A model generated the notes under the pieces. The model was not told where the DNA came from and ran no database searches. It saw only the letters and a program-made list of their open reading frames with translations. From NCBI RefSeq assembly GCF_041714655.1, contig NZ_CP168219.1:1674001-1738000 (forward strand): a DNA stretch of 64,000 nt. Direction: 5' to 3'. Below, one piece after another: positions 50,401-58,319 of this stretch. Source of the DNA: Pseudoroseicyclus_A sp041714655. Lineage in GTDB: Bacteria > Pseudomonadota > Alphaproteobacteria > Rhodobacterales > Rhodobacteraceae. Both the position numbers and the translations under genes were made by a program. The first letter of the stretch is position 1; each line of letters starts with the position of its first letter.

Positions 50401-52571
50401 CAGTTCGCTCCCCCGGCGATCGAGAGCCAGGTGATGACGAGCGCGATGCCGATCACCATGGCGAAGGCGTAAGTGAAGATGTAGCCGGACTGCCAGCGCC
50501 CCGCGAGGCGGGTCAGCATGGGCACGAAGCCCATGGAGATGCCGTTGATCGTGCCGTCGATCGCCGCGCCGTCGCCCCGCTTCCACAGGAGCCGGCCGAG
50601 CGCGAAGGCGGGCCGCACGAAGAGGAAGCCGTAGATCTCGTCGAAATACCACTTGTTGTAGAGGAAGTTGTAGAGCGGCTTCTGGTTGGCGGCGAGCTTC
50701 GCCGGGAAATCCGGACGGCGGATATACATGACCCAGGCGAGCAGGAGCCCGATCAGCATGGCGGCAAAGGGCGAGGCCTTGACCCAGGCGGGGGCATGGT
50801 GCGCCTCGTCCATCACGTGGTTGTCGGCGGCCATGTAGATGGCCCCCTGCGGCGCGGTGAGCGGCTCGGCGGGCTCTGCAGGCTCTGCGGCGGCCAGCTC
50901 TTCGGACGCTTGCGCATCCGCCTCGCCAGCCGCATCGGCAACAGGCTCGTCCGCCTCGGCCTCGCCGGCTTCAGCCTCGGCCATGTCGGAGGGTTCGGCG
51001 ACGGCGCCATGCGCCTCGTCCTCGCCCTCGGCGGCCTCTTCCGCGTGATGCGGCAGGTTGAAGAACGTCGCCACCCGGTCGTGATCGCCGAAGAAGGGCG
51101 CATACCAGAGCATCCCGGCGAAGATCGCGCCGAGCGACAGCACGCCGAGCGGCACCAGCATCACGCCGGGGCTCTCATGCGCATGCTCATGCGTGTGATG
51201 ATCGCCCCGCGGCTTGCCGAAGAAGGTCAGGAAGATCAGCCGCCAGGAATAGAAGCTCGTGAAGAGCGCGGCGATGACCAGCATCCAGAAGGCGAAGCCG
51301 TTGACCACGAAGGCGCTCTCGATGATCGCATCCTTGGAGAGGAACCCGGCGAAGCCGATATGCGTGAGCGGGACGCCGACGCCGGTGATGGCGAGCGTGC
51401 CGATCAGCATAGCGGCGAAGGTATAGGGAATCTTCTTCCGCAGGCCGCCGTAGTTCCGCATGTCCTGCTCGTGGTGCATCGCGTGGATGACCGAGCCGGC
51501 GCCGAGGAAGAGCATGGCCTTGAAGAAGGCATGGGTGAAGAGGTGGAACATCGCGGCGCCGTAGACGCCCGCGCCGGCGGCGACGAACATGTAGCCGAGC
51601 TGCGAGCAGGTCGAATAGGCGATGACGCGCTTGATGTCGTTCTGCACGAGGCCGACCGTCGCCGCGAAGAAGGCGGTCATGGCGCCGATGTAGATGATGA
51701 AGGTCTTCGTCTCGGGCGCGTATTCGAAGAGCGGCGACATGCGGCAGACGAGGAAGACCCCGGCGGTGACCATGGTCGCCGCGTGGATGAGGGCGGAGAC
51801 GGGCGTCGGTCCCTCCATCGCGTCCGGCAGCCAGGTGTGCAGGAAGAGCTGGGCCGATTTGCCCATGGCGCCGACGAAGAGGAGGAAGGCCGCGAGGTTG
51901 GCGGCGTTCCAGTCGCGCCAGAGGAAGGTCAGCTCGGACTCGGCGAGCCGCGGCGCCTCGGCGAAGATCACGTCGAGCTGGATGGAATCGGTCAGCAGGA
52001 AGAGCGCGAAGATCCCGAGGATGAAGCCGAAATCCCCCACCCGGTTGACCACGAAGGCCTTGATCGAGGCGGCATTGGCCGAGGGTTTGCGGAAGTAGAA
52101 ACCGATGAGCAGGTAGGAGGCGACGCCCACGCCCTCCCAGCCGAAGAAGAGCTGCAGGAGGTTGTCGGAGGTCACCAGCATCAGCATGGCGAAGGTGAAG
52201 AACGACAGATAGGCGAAGAAGCGGGGCCGGTAGCTCTCGCCTTCGCGGAAATTGTCGTCATGGGCCATGTAGCCCATGGAATAGAGGTGCACGAGCGCCG
52301 AGACGGTGGTGATGACGATCAACATGATCGCCGTCAGCCGGTCGAGCCGGATGGCCCAGTCGGTCGTCAGCGTGCCCGAGTCGATCCATCGCATCAGCGT
52401 GATCTGCTCGGTGCCCTCCGGCAGCGTGAAGAAGGTGATCCAGCTCAGAAGAGCGGCGAGAAAAAGCAGCAGCGTCGCCGTCCATTGCGCGGCGGCATCG
52501 CCGATCTGCCGCCAGAGGAAGCCCGCGATCAGCGCGCCGACGAGGGGGGCGAAGAGGATGATGGTGGTCAT
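50400..52571 (-). CDS. nuoL: NADH-quinone oxidoreductase subunit L, with acidic insertion
   Basis: 723 aa, the largest antiporter-like subunit, carrying the long lateral helix at its C-terminus. 'FFGWEGVGVASYLLIGFYF', 'LFLHTWLPDAMEGPTPVSALIHAATMVTAGVFL' and 'KRVIAYSTCSQLGYM' are intact. Between about residues 511 and 575 there is an extra Glu/Ala/Pro-rich stretch (EEAAEGEDEAHGAVAE and on), and a His-rich loop GDHHTHEHAHES precedes it at 457-468. The insertion sits before the last helices, where it would face outward from the conserved core. Confidence 0.95.
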   Translation of the reverse strand: MTTIILFAPLVGALIAGFLWRQIGDAAAQWTATLLLFLAALLSWITFFTLPEGTEQITLMRWIDSGTLTTDWAIRLDRLTAIMLIVITTVSALVHLYSMGYMAHDDNFREGESYRPRFFAYLSFFTFAMLMLVTSDNLLQLFFGWEGVGVASYLLIGFYFRKPSANAASIKAFVVNRVGDFGFILGIFALFLLTDSIQLDVIFAEAPRLAESELTFLWRDWNAANLAAFLLFVGAMGKSAQLFLHTWLPDAMEGPTPVSALIHAATMVTAGVFLVCRMSPLFEYAPETKTFIIYIGAMTAFFAATVGLVQNDIKRVIAYSTCSQLGYMFVAAGAGVYGAAMFHLFTHAFFKAMLFLGAGSVIHAMHHEQDMRNYGGLRKKIPYTFAAMLIGTLAITGVGVPLTHIGFAGFLSKDAIIESAFVVNGFAFWMLVIAALFTSFYSWRLIFLTFFGKPRGDHHTHEHAHESPGVMLVPLGVLSLGAIFAGMLWYAPFFGDHDRVATFFNLPHHAEEAAEGEDEAHGAVAEPSDMAEAEAGEAEADEPVADAAGEADAQASEELAAAEPAEPAEPLTAPQGAIYMAADNHVMDEAHHAPAWVKASPFAAMLIGLLLAWVMYIRRPDFPAKLAANQKPLYNFLYNKWYFDEIYGFLFVRPAFALGRLLWKRGDGAAIDGTINGISMGFVPMLTRLAGRWQSGYIFTYAFAMVIGIALVITWLSIAGGAN

Positions 52572-52625
52572 GATCGCTCCTCAGAAGATCAGCGCGACAG
52601 GCATGGGGTGGATGCGCATCTCGTC

Positions 52626-52931
52626 TCAGCCCTTCATCACGTTGACGTCTTCGACGTCGATCGTGCCGCGGTTGCGGAAGAAGCAGACGAGGATGGCGAG
52701 GCCGATGGCGGCCTCGGCGGCGGCGACGGTCAGCACGAAGAGCGTGAAGACCTGCCCGACCAGATCGCCGAGGAAGCTCGAGAAGGCGACGAAGTTAACG
52801 TTGACCGACAAGAGGATCAGCTCGATCGACATCAGGATGATGATGATGTTCTTGCGGTTCAGGAACAGCCCGAAGATGCCGATCACGAAGAGCGCCGCCG
52901 CGACGGCGAGGTAATGTTCAAGCCCGATCAT
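52626..52931 (-). CDS. nuoK: NADH-quinone oxidoreductase subunit K
   Basis: 101 aa with three membrane helices. 'FGLFLNRKNIIIILMSIELILLSVNVNFVAF' holds the conserved glutamate of helix 2, and 'VAAAEAAIGLAILV' that of helix 3; both take part in proton transfer. Start overlaps the small lipoprotein gene upstream by four bases (ATGA). 54 bases separate it from nuoL. Confidence 0.95.
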   Translation of the reverse strand: MIGLEHYLAVAAALFVIGIFGLFLNRKNIIIILMSIELILLSVNVNFVAFSSFLGDLVGQVFTLFVLTVAAAEAAIGLAILVCFFRNRGTIDVEDVNVMKG

Positions 52932-53419
52932 ATCGTCCCCTCGTTCATGTCTCCGGCACTTTCCGGGTAGAAGACCCGGCAGCCGCAGGTCTCGCCGCCC
53001 GTGCGGCCGGCGCGGTAGTCGATGTTGTTCATCACCGCTTGTTCGGCGAGGTACACCGGCACGTCCCCGGGCGCCAGAGTGGCGGCGTGGGATATCAGCA
53101 GCTCCGTGGCCGCGCGGCGGTCGGCGAGCGCCTCGCCGGGGCCGGAAAAGGCCAGATCCGTCAGGCGGACCCAGGCGCCGCTGGCGCAATGGGTGACCTC
53201 GGTGCGCTCGCTGCCGAAATAGGTGCCGCCCGCCTCGACGAGCCGCGTGGCGACATTGCCGTTGCCGAGATCGCGCGGAATGTCGGTGGAGAGCGTGCCG
53301 CGGGTCGTGGCGCAATCGGCGGCCTCGAGCTCGTTCGTGGCACAGCCGGCGAGCCCGGCGGCGAGGGCCGCACCTGCGAGGCGCGCCGTGCTCCAGCCCG
53401 TCCTGCCCCAGCCCGTCAT
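52928..53419 (-). CDS. Small lipoprotein inside the nuo cluster (unknown)
   Basis: 163 aa from the chosen start (alternative ATG 18 bases upstream). Lipobox GLAGC gives a lipidated Cys near residue 26. The mature part contains several Cys, including a closing 'GGETCGCRVFYPES', and a central 'ERTEVTHCASGAWVRLTDLAF'. No known domain. It overlaps nuoK by four bases, so it is co-translated with complex I. Confidence 0.7.
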   Translation of the reverse strand: MTGWGRTGWSTARLAGAALAAGLAGCATNELEAADCATTRGTLSTDIPRDLGNGNVATRLVEAGGTYFGSERTEVTHCASGAWVRLTDLAFSGPGEALADRRAATELLISHAATLAPGDVPVYLAEQAVMNNIDYRAGRTGGETCGCRVFYPESAGDMNEGTI

Positions 53420-53499
53420 CTGCCGTCCCTCGTTCATGGGCGCCCTTCTGACAGGTCCGGCGCCGCCGTCAACCATGCGCGCGCTGAGAGCCGCCCCTC

Positions 53500-53964
53500 T
53501 CACCTCATTTCCTCCGCCACATCGCAGTCGCAGCGGCCGATCTCTTCATCGCCGATATAGGCTTCGGCGCCGTATTCCTCGGCGAGGTTCTGGGCGATCT
53601 GCCGCATCGTGTAGCTGCGCGGGCTCTCCAGCATGGTGAAGAAGCGCAGGTGGAGCTGCTGCACCCCGACGGGGCCGGCGGCGGCCAGCATGTAGCCATG
53701 GCCGGTGCAGGAATGCAGCAGCACCCAGCCGTTGTCATCGACATCCCAGAAGTAGCCGGCGACGAAGCCGTTGGCATAGGGCTCGGGGAAGTAGTCGAAG
53801 CCCGGGCCGCCCGGCCCGGAGATCCGGTGCTCGAACGGATCGAAGGTGCAGGGCGCCGGGGGCGGCGCTTCTGCCGACACGCCCCCCGCGGCCAGTGCCA
53901 GGGCGAGCGCGAGGGCGTTGGAGCCCCTCCGGCGCCGCCTCACGTCGTCCCGCCCTGCCCCCAT
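53500..53964 (-). CDS. Small secreted Cys-rich protein inside the nuo cluster, paralogue 1 (unknown)
   Basis: 154 aa. A run of Arg (DVRRRRRGS) precedes a hydrophobic segment and a cleavage site near AEA, giving a Sec-type signal. The mature part holds Cys in 'APCTFDPFEHRI', 'LLHSCTGHG' and a terminal CDCD. The same layout occurs in the neighbour at 53975-54400. Strong ribosome site (GGAGGGA). No known family. Confidence 0.72.
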   Translation of the reverse strand: MGAGRDDVRRRRRGSNALALALALAAGGVSAEAPPPAPCTFDPFEHRISGPGGPGFDYFPEPYANGFVAGYFWDVDDNGWVLLHSCTGHGYMLAAAGPVGVQQLHLRFFTMLESPRSYTMRQIAQNLAEEYGAEAYIGDEEIGRCDCDVAEEMR

Positions 53965-53974
53965 CTTTCCCTCC

Positions 53975-54400
53975 TTAGCCGAGCCCCAGCGACAGGCAGT
54001 CGCAATTGCCGATGTCATCGGTGGAGAGCGTCGTCTCCACATCCGCGCCGATGCCGGCGGCGATGTCGGCGAGCGACATCGCGCCCGCGCCTTCCATCAG
54101 CGCCTCGAATTCCCAGATGAGCCCGCCGCGCCCGGACGAGCCGGCGTCGATCGAGAGCGCCGCGCCGGAGGCGCAGTCATGCACAACGATGGTCATGCCG
54201 CCCGCGCCCCGAATGAAGAACGAGGCATAGCCGCCATCCTCGGCGACGGGGCTGATCTTACCGGCATCGCCGCCCGCCCCGGCCTCGTCGGTGATGCGAC
54301 CGTTCGCCGGGTCGTAATAGCAGGCCTCCTGCGCGCCCGCGGTGCCGGCGGCGAGGGCCAGCGCGGTCGCTGCAAGGATCGTGGTCAGAGAATGGGTCAA
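53975..54400 (-). CDS. Small secreted Cys-rich protein inside the nuo cluster, paralogue 2 (unknown)
   Basis: 141 aa from a TTG with GAGGAGG seven bases ahead; the longer upstream frame is not conserved. Signal peptide MTHSLTTILAATALALAAG with cleavage at about AGA-QE. Cysteines in 'EACYYDPANGRI', 'VVHDCASG' and 'IGNCDC' align with those in the preceding gene's product. Lies 93 bp after the nuoJ stop in transcription direction. Confidence 0.72.
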   Translation of the reverse strand: MTHSLTTILAATALALAAGTAGAQEACYYDPANGRITDEAGAGGDAGKISPVAEDGGYASFFIRGAGGMTIVVHDCASGAALSIDAGSSGRGGLIWEFEALMEGAGAMSLADIAAGIGADVETTLSTDDIGNCDCLSLGLG

Positions 54401-54492
54401 CGCGTTCCTCCTCGGTCGCGATGAAGGCCCGCCCCGGCCGGCGGGCAGGTGGCCCGGCGGCAAGCGCCCCCTCGCGCCCGCCGCCGGGAAGA

Positions 54493-55098
54493 TCACAGCC
54501 CCTGCCCGGGCTTGACGTCCTTCATCTCCAGCGTCTTCGCCGGATCGCGGGACATCTGCACCAGCACGTTCTGGCGCTTGATGTCCTGCCGATGGCGGAG
54601 CGTCAGAACGATGGCGCCGATCATGGCCGTCAGAAGGATCAGCCCGGCGAGCTGGAAGAGCAGGAAATACTGGTCGTAGAGAACGATGCCGAGGAGCCGC
54701 GTGTTCAGCCCCTCGCCGATGGGCGCCGCGAGGTTGCCCTCGGCCCCCTCGCCGAATTCCCAGACGCCGAAGGCCAGGAGGAGCTGCATGATGATGACGA
54801 CGCCGATGAGCAGCGCCAGCGGCATGTAGCGGGCCATTTCGGCCTTCAGCTCGGCGAAATCGATGTCGAGCATCATGACGACGAAGAGGAAGAGCACCGC
54901 GACCGCGCCGACATAGACGATGACGAGCAGCATGGCGACGAATTCCGCCCCCGCGAGCACGAAGAGCCCTGCCGCAGAGAGGAAGGCCAGGATCAGCCAG
55001 AGCACCGAATGCACCGGGTTGCGGGCGAGGACGGTCATGAGCCCGCCGCCCAGCATGGTGATCGCGAAGAGATAGAAGGCCAGGGCGGCTACGGTCAT
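54493..55098 (-). CDS. nuoJ: NADH-quinone oxidoreductase subunit J
   Basis: 201 aa with five membrane helices. 'FVLAGAEFVAMLLVIVYVGAVAVLFLFVVMMLDID' includes the conserved pi-bulge helix 3 of NuoJ that controls the proton path. It overlaps the carboxymuconolactone-decarboxylase-like gene upstream by four bases. Confidence 0.95.
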   Translation of the reverse strand: MTVAALAFYLFAITMLGGGLMTVLARNPVHSVLWLILAFLSAAGLFVLAGAEFVAMLLVIVYVGAVAVLFLFVVMMLDIDFAELKAEMARYMPLALLIGVVIIMQLLLAFGVWEFGEGAEGNLAAPIGEGLNTRLLGIVLYDQYFLLFQLAGLILLTAMIGAIVLTLRHRQDIKRQNVLVQMSRDPAKTLEMKDVKPGQGL

Positions 55099-55493
55099 CG
55101 GTCTTTCTCCTCGTCCATGGCCTCTTTGGCCAGTTCCAGCGCCCGGCTCATCGCCGGCAGGCCGCCGAAGAGGCCGGCCATCTGGATGGTTTCTGCAATC
55201 TCCTGCTTCGTCGCGCCGGCCTCGATGGCGTGGCGGACCGTCAGGCGGAGCTGCGGTTCGCCTTGCGCGCCGAGGACGGTGAGGCCCATCAGCGTCAGGA
55301 GCAGGCGGGTCTTCGAATCGAGCCCGCCGGGGTTGAAGGTGCGGCCCCAGAAGGTCTCCATGACCTCCTTGGGCATGGTCGGCCAGAGCGCTTCGAAGCC
55401 CTTGGGGCTGAAGCTCTCGAGCGCCGGATTGACGGCGCGGGCCCAGTCCTGGCCCGCCTTCATCATCGCCTCGAAGGGGTTCTGGCTGCTCAT
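55095..55493 (-). CDS. Carboxymuconolactone decarboxylase family protein
   Basis: 132 aa helical protein of the CMD/AhpD fold: 'DSKTRLLLTLMGLTVLGAQGEPQLRLTVRHAIEAGATKQEI' and 'AETIQMAGLFGGLPAMSRAL' match CMD. The redox CxxC of AhpD is absent, so it is of the decarboxylase-like or uncharacterised type. Overlaps nuoJ and the DUF4259 gene by four bases each, so it is part of the nuo transcript. Role there unknown. Confidence 0.85.
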   Translation of the reverse strand: MSSQNPFEAMMKAGQDWARAVNPALESFSPKGFEALWPTMPKEVMETFWGRTFNPGGLDSKTRLLLTLMGLTVLGAQGEPQLRLTVRHAIEAGATKQEIAETIQMAGLFGGLPAMSRALELAKEAMDEEKDR

Positions 55494-55945
55494 GACGCAG
55501 CCGCCTTGGCGAGCCGCGCTTCCAGATCGGCTATCGTGCGGGCGAAGGCGTCGAGCTGCTGCCCCTCCTGCCAAAGCCCCGCGAGTTCGGAGACCTTGGG
55601 ATTGGCGAGGAGCCCGTTGACGGCGCCGCGGGCGCCGGCGAGCAGCGCCGGCTCGGCCCGAACGTCGGACGCATGGGCGGCCATCTGGACCTTGAAGCGT
55701 TCGGGATCGGCGCCCATCGGGAAGTCCGACGGCCCGCCGCGCATCGGATGGCCGTGGCAGGCCGCGACGATCTCGCCGAGCGCGATCAGCCGCCCGCCGA
55801 GATCGGCGTCGATGAAGCCGTCACCCTGCCGGTCGTCGGGCTGGGCCAGGACCTCGCGCAACGCATCCGTGCCCCGCTCCTCATAGGCGAGCAGCAGGTC
55901 CATCGCGTCGTCATTGTCGAACGGTCCGGGGCCCCAGGCTCCCAT
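55490..55945 (-). CDS. DUF4259 domain protein
   Basis: 151 aa. Begins MGAWGPGPFDNDDAMDLLLAYEE, the characteristic start of DUF4259, followed by helical repeats ('ALGEIVAACHGHP', 'LLAGARGAVNGLLA'). Cytoplasmic. The ATG at 55945 has GGAG ahead. It lies ten bases after nuoI and overlaps the CMD gene. Function of the family is not established. Confidence 0.85.
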   Translation of the reverse strand: MGAWGPGPFDNDDAMDLLLAYEERGTDALREVLAQPDDRQGDGFIDADLGGRLIALGEIVAACHGHPMRGGPSDFPMGADPERFKVQMAAHASDVRAEPALLAGARGAVNGLLANPKVSELAGLWQEGQQLDAFARTIADLEARLAKAAAS

Positions 55946-55955
55946 GGGATGCTCC

Positions 55956-56450
55956 TCAGCGGTAGGGCGCGTCGATCTCGAGGTTGCGGGCGATCTCGGA
56001 TTCCCAGCGGTCGCCGTTCGCGAGCAGCTTCTCCTTGTCGTAGAAGAGCTCCTCCCGCGTCTCGGTGGAGAATTCGAAGTTCGGCCCCTCGACGATGGCA
56101 TCGACCGGGCAGGCCTCCTGGCAGAAGCCGCAGTAGATGCATTTCGTCATGTCGATGTCGTAGCGCGTCGTGCGGCGCGAGCCGTCCTCGCGCGGCTCGG
56201 CGTCGATGGTGATCGCCTGGGCCGGGCAGATCGCCTCGCAGAGCTTGCAGGCGATGCAGCGTTCCTCGCCGTTGGGATAGCGGCGCAGCGCATGTTCGCC
56301 GCGGAAGCGCGGGGACAGCGGGCCCTTCTCGAACGGATAGTTCACCGTCGGCTTCGGCTTGAAGAAGTACTTCATGCCGACGCGGAAGCCTTTGAAGAAG
56401 TCCGCGAGCAGGAAGTACTTCGCGGCGCGGGTGTAGTCGATCTGGGTCAT
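55956..56450 (-). CDS. nuoI: NADH-quinone oxidoreductase subunit I
   Basis: 164 aa carrying two 4Fe-4S clusters (N6a/N6b): C65, C68, C71, C75 in CIACKLCEAICP and C104, C107, C110, C114 in CIYCGFCQEACP. It passes electrons toward the quinone-binding site. Length and N-terminal membrane-associated helix are usual. Confidence 0.97.
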   Translation of the reverse strand: MTQIDYTRAAKYFLLADFFKGFRVGMKYFFKPKPTVNYPFEKGPLSPRFRGEHALRRYPNGEERCIACKLCEAICPAQAITIDAEPREDGSRRTTRYDIDMTKCIYCGFCQEACPVDAIVEGPNFEFSTETREELFYDKEKLLANGDRWESEIARNLEIDAPYR

Positions 56451-56472
56451 GAATCGTTCCTCGAGATCGGCA

Positions 56473-56877
56473 TCATTCGGAGAGGCTCCAGGCGGTGACG
56501 AGCGCCGCGCGCTCCTCGGCCGGCATGGCGGCTTCCGTCTCGGCGACGAAATCGGCCGCCTCTTCGGCTGCCGGGGCCTGATAGCAGGTCAGCAGTTGGT
56601 CGCCGAAGTTCAGCTTCAGCGCCGCCAGCATCTTCACGCCGCCCGAGGCCTCGTAGGTGGCGACGTCGAGACCCGACACCTCCTCCTCGATGGCGGCGAA
56701 GATCTCCGCTCCGGCGCGATAGCGGGTCAGCTCCTCGCTTTCGCCCTCCACCGGCGCCGGAATGGTCACCCCCGGCACGCCGCGCAGTGCCGTCCAGACG
56801 GTATCACAATCCTGCGCCTGAGCGGCGATGGGCATCAGCGCAAGGGTCAGAGGCAGGGCAAAGGAAAGACGCAGCAT
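56473..56877 (-). CDS. Small periplasmic protein between nuoH and nuoI (unknown)
   Basis: 134 aa with a clean signal peptide (MLRLSFALPLTLALMPIAAQAQ, cleavage near AQA). The mature part is alpha-helical and has two Cys ('DCDTVW' and 'LLTCYQAP'), suggesting one disulfide. No known domain. Five bases after the nuoH stop, so it is co-transcribed with complex I. Confidence 0.72.
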   Translation of the reverse strand: MLRLSFALPLTLALMPIAAQAQDCDTVWTALRGVPGVTIPAPVEGESEELTRYRAGAEIFAAIEEEVSGLDVATYEASGGVKMLAALKLNFGDQLLTCYQAPAAEEAADFVAETEAAMPAEERAALVTAWSLSE

Positions 56878-56882
56878 CGGGA

Positions 56883-57920
56883 TCAACCCCCCATGGTCCA
56901 GCGAGCCCAGGCGCCATCGAGCACCTGGTACTTCGCGAGGAAAGAAACGAGCACGACCCAGCCGAGCGACAGGGGCAGGAAGACCTTCCAGCCAAGGCGC
57001 ATGAGCTGGTCGTAGCGGTAGCGCGGGGTGACGGCCTTCACGAGCGCGAAGATGAAGAAGCAGAAGAGGATCTTCGCGAACATCCACAGGAAGCCGTCGG
57101 GCAGCCCCGGGATCGGCGAGAGCCAGCCGCCGAGGAACAGCAGCGACACCAGCGAGCAGATCAGGACCATGGCGACATATTCGCCGATCATGAAGAGCAG
57201 GAAGGGCGTCGAGGAATATTCCACCTGATAGCCGGCCACGAGCTCCGATTCCGCTTCGGGAAGGTCGAAGGGCGGCCGGTTCGTCTCGGCGAGGCCCGAG
57301 ATGAAGAAGAGGAACAGCATCGGCAGATGCGGCAGCCAGTACCACGAGAAGAGCCCGAAGCGGCCGTCCTGCGCATGGACGATGTCGGTGAGGTTCATCG
57401 AGCCGGTCGAGATGATCACCCCGATGATGATGAGGCCGATGGAGACCTCGTAGGAGATCATCTGCGCGGCGGAGCGGAGGCTGCCGAGGAAGGGATATTT
57501 CGAGTTCGACGCCCAGCCGCCCATGATGACGCCGTAGACCTCGAGCGAGGAGACGGCGAAGACATAGAGGATGGCGACGTTGATGTCGGCCATCACCCAG
57601 CCTTCGTTGAAGGGGATCACCGCATAGGCGACCACCGGCAGGGCGAAGGCGAGGATCGGCGCGAGGAAGAACACCGTCCGGTCGGCGCCGGCGGGGACGA
57701 CGACCTCCTTGACGATGTACTTGATGAAATCCGCGAAGCTCTGCAGCAGGCCGAAGGGGCCGACGACGTTCGGGCCGCGGCGGATCTGCACGGCGGCCCA
57801 GACCTTGCGGTCGGCATAAAGCAGGAACGCCAGCGCCACGAGCAGGGGCACGAGGATCAACAGGCACTGCCCGATGATGACCAGCAGGATGCCGAAGTTG
57901 GTGTCAGTGAAAAACGACAT
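56883..57920 (-). CDS. nuoH: NADH-quinone oxidoreductase subunit H
   Basis: 345 aa, eight membrane helices, forms most of the quinone chamber. 'ADRKVWAAVQIRRGPNVVGPFGLLQSFAD', 'PFDLPEAESELVAGYQVEYSS' with the conserved acidic loop, and 'RYRYDQLMRLGWKVFLP' are all present. Preceded by a small lipoprotein gene (12-bp gap). Confidence 0.97.
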   Translation of the reverse strand: MSFFTDTNFGILLVIIGQCLLILVPLLVALAFLLYADRKVWAAVQIRRGPNVVGPFGLLQSFADFIKYIVKEVVVPAGADRTVFFLAPILAFALPVVAYAVIPFNEGWVMADINVAILYVFAVSSLEVYGVIMGGWASNSKYPFLGSLRSAAQMISYEVSIGLIIIGVIISTGSMNLTDIVHAQDGRFGLFSWYWLPHLPMLFLFFISGLAETNRPPFDLPEAESELVAGYQVEYSSTPFLLFMIGEYVAMVLICSLVSLLFLGGWLSPIPGLPDGFLWMFAKILFCFFIFALVKAVTPRYRYDQLMRLGWKVFLPLSLGWVVLVSFLAKYQVLDGAWARWTMGG

Positions 57921-57932
57921 GGGGCCCCCTCG

Positions 57933-58319
57933 TCATACCGTCGGAATGCCGGCCTGGGCGCATTCTGCGACGGCCACTTCGGCGTCAATGGTGGCGAGCC
58001 CTTCGGGCAGCGCCGCCGAGATGGTGTAAACAGCATCCGCCCGCCAGATGCCACCCTCTTCCTCGGTGAGAGTGCGGACATGGCGGGCAAATCCGTAGCC
58101 GCGCACGAGCGCATATTGCGCCGCCGCGCAGGCGGCATAGCGGGTCGCGGCCTCGGCCGAGCCGCCGCGCATCGCCACCTCGAAATCGACGAGATCGCCG
58201 TCGAGGAGCCGCGTGGCGACGCCGAGATATTCGGCCGGCCCGCCGGCCGTGCCCTCAGCCTCGCAGCCGGCGAGAGCGGGCAGCGCGGCGAGGGGGAGGA
58301 GGCAGGCCAAGCGCCTCAC
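57933..58319 (-). CDS. Small lipoprotein between nuoG and nuoH (unknown)
   Basis: 128 aa with lipobox LAGC (Cys19). The mature part (EAEGTAGGPAEYLGVATRL...) is short and mixed alpha/beta; it has two further Cys (AACAAAQ, VAECAQ). It overlaps nuoG by four bases. No family recognised; similar-sized lipoproteins in this position occur in related nuo clusters. Confidence 0.72.
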   Translation of the reverse strand: MRRLACLLPLAALPALAGCEAEGTAGGPAEYLGVATRLLDGDLVDFEVAMRGGSAEAATRYAACAAAQYALVRGYGFARHVRTLTEEEGGIWRADAVYTISAALPEGLATIDAEVAVAECAQAGIPTV

